NCBI RefSeq assembly: GCF_042680685.1
Contig: NZ_JBHUEA010000018.1
Span: forward strand, 1-64,000
Source of the DNA: Amnibacterium endophyticum
Lineage (GTDB): Bacteria; Actinomycetota; Actinomycetes; Actinomycetales; Microbacteriaceae
Length of the DNA: 64,000 bases
Reading direction: 5' to 3'
Shown: piece after piece, positions 1 through 8,197 of the stretch
Numbering within the stretch: position 1 is the stretch's first letter
Layout: every line of letters begins with the position of its first letter
Program-made: the position numbers and the translations under genes
Notes under the pieces: generated by a model
What the model was told of the DNA's origin: nothing
The model's database searches: none
The model's input: the letters and a program-made list of their open reading frames with translations, nothing else

Positions 1-683
1 GCCGACCCGGGCGCCGCGACGGCGAGGGCCCGCGCCGCTGCCGGTGGGGCGGCGGCGCTGCCGGGGCGCACGGCCTCGGGTGCTACCGGTGGCGCGACCG
101 GGACCGGCGCCCCCGCCGCGAGGACGGACTCGTCCGCCGACTCCTCGCTCTCCGCGGCCGCGCCGCGGTGGGGCTTCGCGGGTGCGACCGACGCTCCGGT
201 CGCGGGCGAGGGCGCGGTCGCGGTCGCGGTCGGGACGGGGCCGGACGTGTCGCCCGCCTGCGCTGCTCGCGGCGCGGCTGCGACGGCCACCGTCGCGGGC
301 GCGGAAGGCACGGGGACGACTCCCGCCGCGCCGGCCTGACCGGTGACCGCTGCTCCGGTCGCCTCCTCCGCCGCCGCCGCTCGCGGCTGCGCCGCGCCAC
401 CGCCCGCCAGCGCACGCAGCGCGAGTCCGGCCTGCACCGCGAGCGCGACCGGCGTCGCCTTCGCGTCGTCCGTGCTCGCGCCCGCCACGTCCGCCTCGGC
501 CGCGAAGCCCGCGCCGGCCCCCGCAGCGCTGCCGGCACCGGCACCGGCACCGGCACCGGCACCGAGCTGACCGGCGAGCAGCTGTGCGAAGGCGCCCGGA
601 GTCGCCGTCGTCGCGCGCGCCGACACGGGCTGCGGCTGGGCCGCGCCCGGGTCGAGCAGCGCCTGCGTGATCGTCGTGCCCAT
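1..683 (-). CDS. fliK: FliK-like hook-length control protein, N-terminal part (cut by window edge)
   Basis: An open minus-strand frame starts at an ATG at 683, 2 nt after the stop of the NlpC/P60 gene, and runs off the left edge after about 227 codons. The N-terminus has a short segment (AFAQLLAGQL) that resembles the start of FliK proteins. The rest is an Ala/Pro/Gly/Val-rich low-complexity chain with a Gly-Ala dipeptide run, as expected of the secreted, poorly conserved FliK linker. The conserved C-terminal FliK domain would lie outside the window, so the call rests on position (downstream of fliJ and a peptidoglycan hydrolase) and composition. Another secreted flagellar protein is possible. 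Confidence 0.6.
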   Translation of the reverse strand, partial: MGTTITQALLDPGAAQPQPVSARATTATPGAFAQLLAGQLGAGAGAGAGAGSAAGAGAGFAAEADVAGASTDDAKATPVALAVQAGLALRALAGGGAAQPRAAAAEEATGAAVTGQAGAAGVVPVPSAPATVAVAAAPRAAQAGDTSGPVPTATATAPSPATGASVAPAKPHRGAAAESEESADESVLAAGAPVPVAPPVAPEAVRPGSAAAPPAAARALAVAAPGS

Positions 684-685
684 CG

Positions 686-1486
686 TCAGCTCCCCACCAG
701 TGCCGCGCGCGCCGCGAGCAGCTGCTGCGCCGTCCCGCTCGAACCGCTCGCGCCGTAGGACGGGAGCAGGGCGGGCAGCGAGCCGGCGGCCCCGCCCGAG
801 CCGAGCATCGAGGTCAGGGCGCCGGCCCCGGAGTCGCCGGACGCCGCGCCGTACATGCCGACCAGCGCCGACGCCTGCGCCAGCCCGCTCGCCGTGAGCC
901 CGCCCGCGGTCGCAGCGCCGAGCGCCGACACCGTCCCGGAGGACGCGTCGGCGGTCGCCGGCACGACCCGTCGGATGGTCGTGATGTCCGAGTCGTCGAA
1001 CCAGGCCTTCTGCACCGACACGGTCCGGCCGGGGTAGGGCGCGTGGATCGCCTTGCCGTCGCCCATCCAGATCGCGATGTGGTCGCCGCCGTTCAGCACG
1101 ATCAGGTCGCCGGGCTTCGCGTCCTTCAGCGAGGGCACCGCCTGGCCGATGGTCTGCTGCTGGTGCACCAGGCGCGGCACGTCGACGCCGAGGCTCTTGA
1201 ACGACGCCTGCACGAGCCCCGAGCAGTCGATGCCGCTCTTCGACTCCCCGCCCAGCACGTAGGGCACGCCCTGGTACTGCAGCGCCGCCTTCACCACGTC
1301 GTCGCCCGTGACGCCGGAGCCGTTCAGCGCGGTGCCGACCGAGGACGCGCCCGTGGTGGCCGTCGCGCCGGAGAGCGCGGAGGCGAATCCGGCGCCGCCG
1401 TCGACGGAGGTCGCGGGGCTCGACGAGAGCAGCGCGAGGCGGCCCTGGATGTCGCTGATCTGCTGGGTGACGTCCGCGATGCTCAC
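686..1486 (-). CDS. NlpC/P60 (C40) peptidase in the flagellar operon
   Basis: A 266-aa protein. The N-terminal third is Ser/Ala/Gly-rich. The central NlpC/P60 domain (about residues 65-160) has the catalytic Cys in DCSGLV and the catalytic His in GDHIAIWMG, both intact. Family members cut the gamma-D-Glu to diamino-acid bond of peptidoglycan stem peptides. No Sec signal is evident; lying between fliJ and the fliK-like gene suggests export through the flagellar apparatus and a role in opening the wall for the rod, the job FlgJ does in Gram-negatives. The start overlaps the fliJ stop by 4 nt (ATGA). The domain is certain; the flagellar role is inferred from context. Confidence 0.88.
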   Translation of the reverse strand: MSIADVTQQISDIQGRLALLSSSPATSVDGGAGFASALSGATATTGASSVGTALNGSGVTGDDVVKAALQYQGVPYVLGGESKSGIDCSGLVQASFKSLGVDVPRLVHQQQTIGQAVPSLKDAKPGDLIVLNGGDHIAIWMGDGKAIHAPYPGRTVSVQKAWFDDSDITTIRRVVPATADASSGTVSALGAATAGGLTASGLAQASALVGMYGAASGDSGAGALTSMLGSGGAAGSLPALLPSYGASGSSGTAQQLLAARAALVGS

Positions 1487-1908
1487 CGGTCGTCCTCCGC
1501 GTCGGGGCGCCGCCGGCCGGCCAGCTCGTCGAGCGCGGCCTGCTCGGTCCGCAGCTCCTCCACCCGCTGCTCCTCGTCGAATCGCTCCTCGAGCTTCTCG
1601 ACGCTGCGCACGCCGCGCTTGGCGTCGCGGTGCCGCTGCTCGGCCTCGGAGACGACCAGCCGCTGGCTCTCCACGAGCGCCTCCAGGTCGGCCAGCATGG
1701 TGGCGGACGAGGCACGCGCTGCCGAGATCGCCGCGATGCCGCGGACGTCGCGCGCGTCGTGGCCGTGGTCGGACAGCTGGTCGAGCAGCTGGTGCCGCTC
1801 GCCCGCGAGCTCCGACGCGCGGGAGCGCGCGCGGACCATGTCGTACGCCGCCCGCTCCTCCCCCAGCTTGCGGAGGCGCAGCAGCCCGGCCAGGCCGAAC
1901 ACCACCAT
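1483..1908 (-). CDS. fliJ: FliJ-like flagellar export chaperone / ATPase stalk
   Basis: A 141-aa, highly charged, probably all-helical coiled coil (Arg/Glu/Ala-rich, no membrane segment) right after fliI, the canonical FliJ position. FliJ forms the central stalk of the FliI ring and cycles export chaperones. The chosen ATG at 1908 shares one base with the fliI stop (TGATG) and gives the N-terminus MVVFGLAGLLRLRKLGEE; an upstream in-frame start would lie inside fliI. The stop overlaps the next gene. Sequence conservation in this family is weak, so the assignment leans on size, coiled-coil character and synteny. Confidence 0.75.
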   Translation of the reverse strand: MVVFGLAGLLRLRKLGEERAAYDMVRARSRASELAGERHQLLDQLSDHGHDARDVRGIAAISAARASSATMLADLEALVESQRLVVSEAEQRHRDAKRGVRSVEKLEERFDEEQRVEELRTEQAALDELAGRRRPDAEDDR

Positions 1909-3212
1909 CAGTCGATCCCCATCGCTCCGACCAGCAGCGCGAGCCGGTGCCACGCCTCGTCAGCAGGCGTCACGTCGTCCATGTCCTGCCGGAGGAACGC
2001 CTCGATCTGCCCGGCGTAGGCGACGGCGGCGTCGACCCGCGGGTTCGAGCCGGCCGCGTAGGCGCCGACGTCGAGCAGGTCCTGCACGCCCCGGCGAGCG
2101 GCCATGGCGCTCCGCAGCGCCCGGGCGACGGCCTGCTGCTCGCGCGAGGTGACGCGGGAGGCGACGCGGCTGACGCTGCCGAGCACGTCGATCGACGGGA
2201 AGTGCCCCGCGGTCGCGAGCTTGCGGTCGAGCACGACGTGCCCGTCGAGGATCGAGCGGGCCGTGTCGGCGATCGGCTCGTTGTGGTCGTCGCCGTCCAC
2301 GAGCACCGTGTAGATGCCGGTGACGGAGCCGACCGGTCCGGTGCCGGCGCGCTCGAGCAGCCGGGCGAGCAGCCCGAAGGTGCTCGGCGGGTAGCCGCGG
2401 GTGGCGGGCGGCTCGCCGGCCGCCAGGCCGATCTCGCGCTGGGCCATCGCGACGCGGGTCAGCGAGTCCATCATCAGCAGCGCGTGCTGCCCGCGGTCCC
2501 GGAACGACTCCGCGATCCGGGTCGCCGTGAAGGCGGCGCGGGCACGGGTGAGCGCCGGCTGGTCCGCGGTCGACACGATCACGACCGAGCGCGCGAGGCC
2601 CTCGGGGCCGAGGTCGTCCTCGAGGAACTCCCGCACCTCGCGGCCGCGCTCGCCGATCAGGGCGATCACGTTGACCTCGGCGTCGGTGCCGCGGGCGATC
2701 ATCGACAGCAGCGACGACTTGCCGACACCGGAGCCGGCGAACAGACCGATCCGCTGGCCGCGGCCGACCGCGGTCAGGGTGTCGAGGGCGCGGACGCCGA
2801 GGGCGACCGGGGTGTCGATGCGGGCGCGCTCGAGCGCGGAGGGCGCCTCCGCGTCCACGGGGACCCGGTCGTCGAACTGCAGCGGACCGCGCCCGTCGAT
2901 CGGGCGGCCGGTGGCGTCGAGCACCCGGCCGAGCAGGCCGAGCCCGGTCGGCACCGTCATGCGGCGGCCGGTCGGGCGCACGGGGGCGCCGACGTGGAGG
3001 TCCTCGATGCGGTCGATCGGCATCAGCGTGACGCCGTCGTCGGAGACGGCGACGACCTCTGCGCGCTCCCGGCGGTCGCCGACGAGCACGACCTCACCGA
3101 TGCCCGCATCGACGCCGCGCACCACGATGCCGAGCCCGACCGCCGACACGACGCGGCCGAGCCGCTCCGGCAGGGCGGCGGCGCGCATCGCGGCCCAGGT
3201 GTCGACGCTCAC
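1908..3212 (-). CDS. fliI: Flagellum-specific ATPase FliI
   Basis: A 434-aa type III export ATPase related to the F1 beta subunit. Walker A (GSGVGKSS) lies at about residues 160-167, followed by the LIGERGREVREF segment, Walker B (LLMMDSLTR) near 245, and the GEPPATRGYPPSTF motif typical of FliI/YscN ATPases. It powers early substrate unfolding and export at the base of the flagellum with FliH and FliJ. It starts at GTG 3212, which overlaps the fliH stop by 4 nt (GTGA), so the operon is translationally coupled. Length is normal for the family. Confidence 0.97.
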   Translation of the reverse strand: MSVDTWAAMRAAALPERLGRVVSAVGLGIVVRGVDAGIGEVVLVGDRRERAEVVAVSDDGVTLMPIDRIEDLHVGAPVRPTGRRMTVPTGLGLLGRVLDATGRPIDGRGPLQFDDRVPVDAEAPSALERARIDTPVALGVRALDTLTAVGRGQRIGLFAGSGVGKSSLLSMIARGTDAEVNVIALIGERGREVREFLEDDLGPEGLARSVVIVSTADQPALTRARAAFTATRIAESFRDRGQHALLMMDSLTRVAMAQREIGLAAGEPPATRGYPPSTFGLLARLLERAGTGPVGSVTGIYTVLVDGDDHNEPIADTARSILDGHVVLDRKLATAGHFPSIDVLGSVSRVASRVTSREQQAVARALRSAMAARRGVQDLLDVGAYAAGSNPRVDAAVAYAGQIEAFLRQDMDDVTPADEAWHRLALLVGAMGID

Positions 3213-3940
3213 TCGTCGCCGCCCGTCAGGGCGCGGCGGACGCGCTCGACGGCGCTCGAGATCCGCGCGTCGACGACGCCGTCGGGCAGGTCGACCATCG
3301 CGTCGCCCCGCTGCACGCGGGGGTCGGCGACGAGCCTGAGGTCGGCGTCCTCCTCCGCGACCGCGGCGACGAGCTCCACGTCCGCCGGGTGCATGCGGAC
3401 GGTGCGGACCGGAGCGGGGCCGGCGGCCTCGATCGCCCGGCGCAGGGCCGCGGCGGCGGCGCCCTCGCGGTCCTCGAGGATCGCGCGGCCGAGGATCATG
3501 CCGGCGATCTCGATGGCGGCGGCGAGCACCTGCTCCTCGGTGCCCTCGAGCGCGGTCGTCGTCTGCTCGTTCAGCTGCGCGGCCGCCTCGCGCACCGCGA
3601 CGAGCGCGGCCTGCAGGCCCGCGATCTCGTCGCCGAGCGCGCGGTCGGCCTCGGCCCGCAGCGCGGCGCGGTCGGCGTTCAGCGTCTCCGTCGCCGCGCG
3701 GCGGCCGGCGGCGTACCCGGCGGCGTGCCCCTGCACCCGGGCGCGCTCGTGCACCTCGGGCGTCTCGTCCTTCACCAGCTCCGGGAACGCGAGCGGCGTC
3801 ATCCGCACCGCCACGGGGCGCGTGCGGGTGTCGTCCTGCTCGAACGCGACCGGGGCGGCGACCCGCGCGCGGGGCCTGGCCGGGGCGGGGCTCCCGAGCT
3901 CCGGGAACGCGATGGGCGCGAATGCGGCGCTAGTCGACAT
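3209..3940 (-). CDS. fliH: FliH-like export ATPase regulator
   Basis: A 243-aa protein between fliG and fliI. The N-terminus holds two similar short segments (FAPIAFPELGSP near the start and MTPLAFPELVKD near residue 50). A long Ala/Glu/Arg-rich helical central region with GxxxG-like spacing (GHAAGYAAGRRAA) follows, then a compact C-terminal domain resembling the V-ATPase E subunit. FliH binds and restrains FliI and docks it to the C ring. The start ATG at 3940 overlaps the end of fliG by 11 nt. The family call is supported by the helix pattern and exact synteny. Confidence 0.88.
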   Translation of the reverse strand: MSTSAAFAPIAFPELGSPAPARPRARVAAPVAFEQDDTRTRPVAVRMTPLAFPELVKDETPEVHERARVQGHAAGYAAGRRAATETLNADRAALRAEADRALGDEIAGLQAALVAVREAAAQLNEQTTTALEGTEEQVLAAAIEIAGMILGRAILEDREGAAAAALRRAIEAAGPAPVRTVRMHPADVELVAAVAEEDADLRLVADPRVQRGDAMVDLPDGVVDARISSAVERVRRALTGGDE

Positions 3941-5039
3941 ACTCTTCCTCCGGCTCGGCGGGCCCCGTCTCGGGGACGTCGGTCTCCTCGGCCGGGGCTT
4001 CCTCGCCCGCGACCTTCTTCAGCTCCAGGCCGGTCGTCCCGGCCAGCTCGCGGATCGCGCGCACGACCACGTTGCGCGCCTCCTCCACCTGCCGCTTCGG
4101 CACGCGGCCGAGCTCGCCGGCCTCCTCGGCCAGCGACTCGCGGTTGCGCTCCGACATGTTGGAGGTGATCGCGGACGAGATCTCGGACGCCGCGCCCTTC
4201 AGCGCGAGCGCCAGCGTCGAGAGGTCGACGCCGCGCAGCACCTGCTGGAGGTCGCGGTCCTGCAGGCGCGGCACGTCCTCGAACGACAGCAGCCGGGCGC
4301 GGACCTCGTCGGCGAGCAGGCCGTCCTTCTCGCGCAGGCCGTCCAGCAGGGCGCCCTCGTCGGCCGGCTCGGCGTGGTTCATGATGTCGACGAGCGGCTG
4401 CACGCGCAGCTGCGGCACCCCGGGCTCGCCGTCGTCGTCGATCGCGATCACCGTCTCGGAGGCGGCGAGCCGCGCGCGGCGGCGCAGGACGTCGGCGACG
4501 ATCGAGCCCGCCTCCGGCGCCGGCGACGTCATCGTGGCGACCGCCCGCGCGATGTCGACGCGGCGCCCCGGGTCCTGCGACATCAGGATCTTGGCGGCGA
4601 GGTCGGGCCCCAGCTGCACCAGCACGAAGGCGACGACCTCGGCGCTGTCGTGCTCCACGAGCGCGGCCGCGCGGGCCGGCTCCAGCTCCTCGAGGAATGC
4701 GAACGTCGCGCTCGAGCCGGGCGCGGCGATGCGCTCCAGCAGCTCGGTCTGCCGCTCGCCCTCGAACGCCGCCTCGATCAGCTGCGTCGCGACGTCGTGG
4801 CCGGTCAGCTCCGTCGGCTCCGGCGGCGCCTCGACGAGGTCCTTGAACTGCTCGATCGCGAGCATGGCGTCGCGCCCGCTGACGTCGCGCATCCGCGCCA
4901 TCTCGGCGGTGATCTCCTCCGCCTCCTCGGCCCCGAAGGTCCTGAGCACGGCGGAGGCGCGCTCGGTGCTCATGTTCATGAGCACGAGCGCGGCCTTCTG
5001 CACCCCGGTCAGCTCCCGGGTCTCGACCTCCGCGGTCAT
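3930..5039 (-). CDS. fliG: Flagellar motor switch protein FliG
   Basis: A 369-aa C-ring protein that couples stator torque to the rotor and is mounted on FliF. The N-terminal domain starts with ELTGVQKAALVLMNMSTERASAVLRTF, close to classical FliG. The middle domain and the C-terminal torque helix region (ERNRESLAEEAGELGRVPKRQVEEARNVVVRAIREL) are recognisable. The C-terminal tail is acidic (EETDVPETGPAEPEEEYVD). The start ATG at 5039 overlaps the fliF stop by 4 nt. Length is slightly above the usual 330-340 because of the tail. Confidence 0.95.
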   Translation of the reverse strand: MTAEVETRELTGVQKAALVLMNMSTERASAVLRTFGAEEAEEITAEMARMRDVSGRDAMLAIEQFKDLVEAPPEPTELTGHDVATQLIEAAFEGERQTELLERIAAPGSSATFAFLEELEPARAAALVEHDSAEVVAFVLVQLGPDLAAKILMSQDPGRRVDIARAVATMTSPAPEAGSIVADVLRRRARLAASETVIAIDDDGEPGVPQLRVQPLVDIMNHAEPADEGALLDGLREKDGLLADEVRARLLSFEDVPRLQDRDLQQVLRGVDLSTLALALKGAASEISSAITSNMSERNRESLAEEAGELGRVPKRQVEEARNVVVRAIRELAGTTGLELKKVAGEEAPAEETDVPETGPAEPEEEYVD

Positions 5040-6682
5040 GCGCGGCTCCGCTCACCCATGAGCACCCGCAGGTACTCGGCGGTCTGCGCCGGGTCGCCGC
5101 CGGCGAGCGCGTCGACGTCGGCCTGCATCTGCGCGTACGCGGGGTCCGCGGTCGGCAGCACCTCGGTCGGCGCGATGCCCGCGGGCAGGCCTTGCGCCCC
5201 GGGCATGCCGGCCCAGCCGCCGAGCTGACCGGGCGCGCCGGCGCCGAGCAGGGCCGGGTCGCCGGGCAGCCCGCCCGGGACGACGCCGAGCACGCCGCCG
5301 TCGACGGCGGTCGCGGCGGGCTCCTCCCGCTTGAACAGCTTCTTCAGCAGGACGAACAGCAGGATCAGCAGCAGGAGCCCGCCGACCACCTTGATCGCGG
5401 TCGTGATGATCTCGGTCGTCTGCGCGGCGCCCGCGTCCTTCTGCGACTGCGCGAGCGCGGCCGCGGCCTGCTTCGCGGCGGCGTTCGAGAAGGGCAGGAA
5501 GTTCACCGACACCGAGTCGCCGCGCGCGGTGTTCACGCCGGCGGCGTTGGACACGAGCTGCGAGATCTGCGCGGTCGAGGCGATGGCGCCGGCCGGGGTG
5601 TTCACCGCGACGGCGATCGTCTGCCGGTTCAGCGTCCCGGGCACGATCGTCTCGTCCGTGACCGTCTTGTCGACCCCGTTGTTCTTCACGCCCTGCTTCG
5701 ACACGTACTTGCCGCTGCTGCCGGTGCCGGCCGCGCCGCCGGCCGGGATGCTGGTCGTGTCGTTGCCGAGCACGCCGCTGGCCGCGCCGCCGTTCGCGGC
5801 GCCGCCGTTGTAGGTCTGCTCGTTGGTGCTCTCGGACAGCACGGGCGCCTGGCTCGGCGTCGTGTAGGTCTCGCTGCGCTTCGTGCCGGAGGAGCGGGAC
5901 ACGTCGGCGGCGACGGTCACCATCGCCTGGCCCGGGCCGAGCACCTTGTCGAGCATCGTCTGCACGGCGTCCCTGGTGCGGGCCTCGTAGTCGCTCGCCT
6001 GGTCGCTCGCCGCACCCGCGGTGCCGCCGCCGACCGCGGACAGGGTGTTGCCGCGCTGGTCGACGACCGACACGTTCGTGTCGGTCAGGCCCGGGTAGGC
6101 CGCGGACACCAGGTGCACGACGGCGCCGACCTGCGCGGAGGTCAGCGTGGAAGCGGTGTTCACGAACACGCTCGCCGTCGGGGACTGCTTCTCGTCGGAG
6201 AAGACCGTCTGCTCCGGGATCGCGAGCTGCACGCTCGCGGCCGAGACGCCCTGGATCGACTCGATCGTCTTGGCGAGCTCGCCCTCGATCGCGCGCTTGA
6301 AGGTGACGTCCTGCTGGAACTGGCTGGCCGTGACGCCCATGCTGTCGAGCAGGGAGTAGCCGCCCGCGCCGCTCGAGAGCAGGGTGGCGGTCGCCAGGCG
6401 CTCCGCGTCGACGCTGCCGGCGGGGACGAGGATCGTGGAGCCGCCGTCGGTCAGGTCGTACTGGACCTTGTCCTTCTGCAGCTGCGCGACCACGGCGGAC
6501 GCCTCGGAGGCGGGCAGGTTCGAGTACAGCGGCGTCATCGTCGGCTTGCCGACGGCGTTCGCGAGCGCGATCCCGCCGAGGACGAGCACCGCGACGCCGA
6601 TGATCGCGATGGTGCGCTGCGCGACGGTGAACTCGCGGATCGTCGCGAGCAGCCGGGTGCCCGCACCGTTCAGGCGCTTCAC
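5036..6682 (-). CDS. fliF: Flagellar MS-ring protein FliF
   Basis: A 548-aa membrane protein forming the MS ring, first assembled part of the basal body. The first transmembrane helix is near residues 22-45 (TIAIIGVAVLVLGGIALANA) and a second, very hydrophobic one near 435-455 (VVGGLLLLILLFVLLKKLF), with the periplasmic ring-building domains between. The conserved stretch ELAKTIESIQGVSAASVQLAIPE is present. The cytoplasmic tail that binds FliG follows the second helix and is Gly/Pro-rich. GTG start at 6682 overlaps the fliE stop (GTGA). Confidence 0.97.
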   Translation of the reverse strand: MKRLNGAGTRLLATIREFTVAQRTIAIIGVAVLVLGGIALANAVGKPTMTPLYSNLPASEASAVVAQLQKDKVQYDLTDGGSTILVPAGSVDAERLATATLLSSGAGGYSLLDSMGVTASQFQQDVTFKRAIEGELAKTIESIQGVSAASVQLAIPEQTVFSDEKQSPTASVFVNTASTLTSAQVGAVVHLVSAAYPGLTDTNVSVVDQRGNTLSAVGGGTAGAASDQASDYEARTRDAVQTMLDKVLGPGQAMVTVAADVSRSSGTKRSETYTTPSQAPVLSESTNEQTYNGGAANGGAASGVLGNDTTSIPAGGAAGTGSSGKYVSKQGVKNNGVDKTVTDETIVPGTLNRQTIAVAVNTPAGAIASTAQISQLVSNAAGVNTARGDSVSVNFLPFSNAAAKQAAAALAQSQKDAGAAQTTEIITTAIKVVGGLLLLILLFVLLKKLFKREEPAATAVDGGVLGVVPGGLPGDPALLGAGAPGQLGGWAGMPGAQGLPAGIAPTEVLPTADPAYAQMQADVDALAGGDPAQTAEYLRVLMGERSRA

Positions 6683-6984
6683 GCCTGCATCCGCATGATC
6701 TCGTTGAACGCCTCGACGCCCTTGTTGCGGACGGCGCTGACGAGCTCCATGGTCACCTGGGCGCGCGTGGCGGCCAGGGTCGCCTGGTGGATGTCGGTCA
6801 GGTCACCGGTGACCGCCTTCACGGCGAGGTCGTTCGCCGTGCTCTGCTGGTCGCTCAGGTTCTGGACCGCGTTCGTCAGCACGTTGCCGAAGCCGCTGCC
6901 GCCGGTGCTCTGCACCGCCGGCGTCGTGGGGATGCCGCCGAGGCCGGACAGGCCGCCGATCGCGGGGATCGCGGGGAAGGTCAT
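6679..6984 (-). CDS. fliE: Flagellar hook-basal body protein FliE
   Basis: A 101-aa protein of normal FliE length, joining the MS ring to the proximal rod. The C-terminal helix (ADIHQATLAATRAQVTMELVSAVRNKGVEAFNEIMRMQ-like) carries the invariant family pattern ending in EAFNEIMRMQ. The start ATG at 6984 shares one base with the flgC stop (TGATG). It is exported without a cleaved signal by the flagellar type III apparatus. The gene is third in the flgB-flgC-fliE-fliF order found widely in Gram-positive flagellar operons. Confidence 0.96.
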   Translation of the reverse strand: MTFPAIPAIGGLSGLGGIPTTPAVQSTGGSGFGNVLTNAVQNLSDQQSTANDLAVKAVTGDLTDIHQATLAATRAQVTMELVSAVRNKGVEAFNEIMRMQA

Positions 6985-7370
6985 CAGCTCCTGCCGATCT
7001 GCAGGGCCGCCTCGTAGGTCGTCTTCGCGCGGTCGACCACGGCGGCGTTCGCCTGGTACCCGCGCTGGGCCATGATCATCGAGGACATCTGCTCACCGAG
7101 GTCGATGTCGGGCATGCGGACGTAGCCGTCCTTGTCCGCGACCGGGTTCGTGGGGTCGTAGGTGAGCCGCCCGGCCGCGCTGCCGTGCTCCACGCCGACG
7201 ACGGCGACGCCCTGGTCGCCCGCCTGCTCCTGCGCGTGGATGTACTCGGCCTGGAACGCGCTGCCGCTCGTCGGCTTCGCCGTGTTGACGTTGGCGATGT
7301 TGTTCGAGATCGCGTTCAGCCACGCCTGATGCGTGTTCAGGGCCGACGCGGCGATGCCGATGGCGTCCAT
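6984..7370 (-). CDS. flgC: Flagellar proximal rod protein FlgC
   Basis: A 128-aa rod protein. The N-terminal flagellar rod signature is plain (IGIAASALNTHQAWLNAISNNIANVNTAKP pattern), and the C-terminal hydrophobic-heptad helix ends in QRGYQANAAVVDRAKTTYEAAL. The true start is the ATG at 7370, sharing one base with the flgB stop; a longer frame upstream is only flgB read out of frame. It assembles on FlgB in the rod of the basal body. Confidence 0.97.
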   Translation of the reverse strand: MDAIGIAASALNTHQAWLNAISNNIANVNTAKPTSGSAFQAEYIHAQEQAGDQGVAVVGVEHGSAAGRLTYDPTNPVADKDGYVRMPDIDLGEQMSSMIMAQRGYQANAAVVDRAKTTYEAALQIGRS

Positions 7371-7711
7371 CAGCTCGTCCTCATCGCCGAGCGCGTCAGG
7401 TCGAAGTCGAGGTTCACCGCGCGGGTCGCGAACTGGTACCGCAGCACCGTCTCGATGTTGTTCAGGGTCTCGTTGTCGAGGCTGACGTTGTTCCCGTCCT
7501 GCCGGGTCGGCGCGTCGGAGACGCCGGTGGTCGCGATCGCCGCGCCGCTGCCCGCCTCGACGGACTGGGCGAGCGCCTGCTCGAACGACACGGTGCGCGC
7601 GTGGTAGTTCGGCGTGTTCACGTTCGCGATGTTCTGCGCGATCGTGCGCTGGCGCAGGGCCAGGCCGTCGAGCGCGCTGGACAGCGCGTTCATGGACACC
7701 GAATCGAACAC
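7370..7711 (-). CDS. flgB: Flagellar proximal rod protein FlgB
   Basis: A 113-aa rod protein, first gene of the basal-body operon. It contains the rod signature LRQRTIAQNIANVNTPNY and normal C-terminal DFDLTRSAMR-type ending. The frame is open further upstream, but family proteins start at an FDSVS-like sequence. The GTG at 7711 gives exactly that (VFDSVSMNAL) and has a GGAA-type ribosome site 8 nt upstream, so I choose it. The 51 extra upstream codons would be untypical low-similarity sequence. Confidence 0.93.
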   Translation of the reverse strand: MFDSVSMNALSSALDGLALRQRTIAQNIANVNTPNYHARTVSFEQALAQSVEAGSGAAIATTGVSDAPTRQDGNNVSLDNETLNNIETVLRYQFATRAVNLDFDLTRSAMRTS

Positions 7712-7875
7712 GGCGCATTCCGTTCTCAGTCGAGGGGAAGCGATGCGCGGCCGATCCGTGGCCTGGTGAACCGAGCGATCCGTGCTCGATGCAGCGACGC
7801 TATGCGCAACCTTCAACCCGAGGTGGAAGCGACGCGCCCTCATTCGGCCGAGGACCGCCCTCATTCGGGGGCCAT

Positions 7876-7953
7876 GTCCGTTTTGAAGGTGATCCGGTCG
7901 CCCAGCCGGCAGATCCAGAGATCCCCTACGACCGGATCACCTTCAAAACGGAC
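7876..7953. repeat. Perfect inverted repeat, 25-bp arms, 28-nt loop
   Basis: Positions 7876-7900 (beginning GTCCGTTTTGAAGG) and 7929-7953 are exact reverse complements. The arms are AT-richer than the surroundings and contain GATCCGGTCG/CGACCGGATC. There is no T-tract following, so a simple terminator is not obvious; an unusual intergenic hairpin or mobile palindromic element is equally possible. Confidence 0.9.
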
Positions 7954-7970
7954 TCAGCGACCCGCTCTCC

Positions 7971-8174
7971 GCTGGTCGAGGTGCGGAGCGCAGCGGAGCC
8001 TTGAGCGACGTCCTGAGGCTCTCGAAGGGACCACCCCCGCCAGCAGTCCACCCCCGTCGGTCGAGGTGCGGAGCGCAGCGGAGCCTCGAGCGATGTCCTG
8101 AGGCTCTCGAAGGGACCACCTCCGCCCGCGGGCTCGAGTGATCTCGAGGCTCGCTGCGCTCGCACCTCGATCAA
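7971..8174. repeat. Dispersed palindromic repeat, three copies (two direct, one inverted)
   Basis: Copies at 7971-8032 and 8057-8120 share the core GGTCGAGGTGCGGAGCGCAG and the trailing part CCTGAGGCTCTCGAAGGGA. A third copy in the other orientation lies at 8141-8174. Related copies occur at 37689-37777 and 60581-60614, all between genes. The core is self-complementary (GCGGAGCGCAGCGG), so each copy folds into a hairpin. Confidence 0.85.
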
Positions 8175-8197
8175 CGGCGGAGGTGCGGAGACGGTCT

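Larger units (their letters stand above)
7712..8197. other. Gene-free intergenic region between flgB and the FliT-like gene
   Basis: A 486-bp stretch without a convincing gene. Nearest flgB (7712-7870) it should hold the basal-body operon promoter, but I see no clear sigma-28 or sigma-A box. A long perfect hairpin sits at 7876-7953. From 7971 to 8174 it is filled with three copies of a dispersed palindromic repeat: two direct copies and one inverted. Open frames across the region are produced by the repeats and show no family resemblance. Confidence 0.75.

Noticed and set aside
1308..5228. A 1306-codon plus-strand frame opposite fliI-fliG
   Set aside because: Shadow of the flagellar genes, which have clear motifs on the other strand.
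7971..8174. Insertion-sequence remnant
   Set aside because: No transposase fragment or flanking target duplication; the pattern matches short palindromic repeats found elsewhere in the window.
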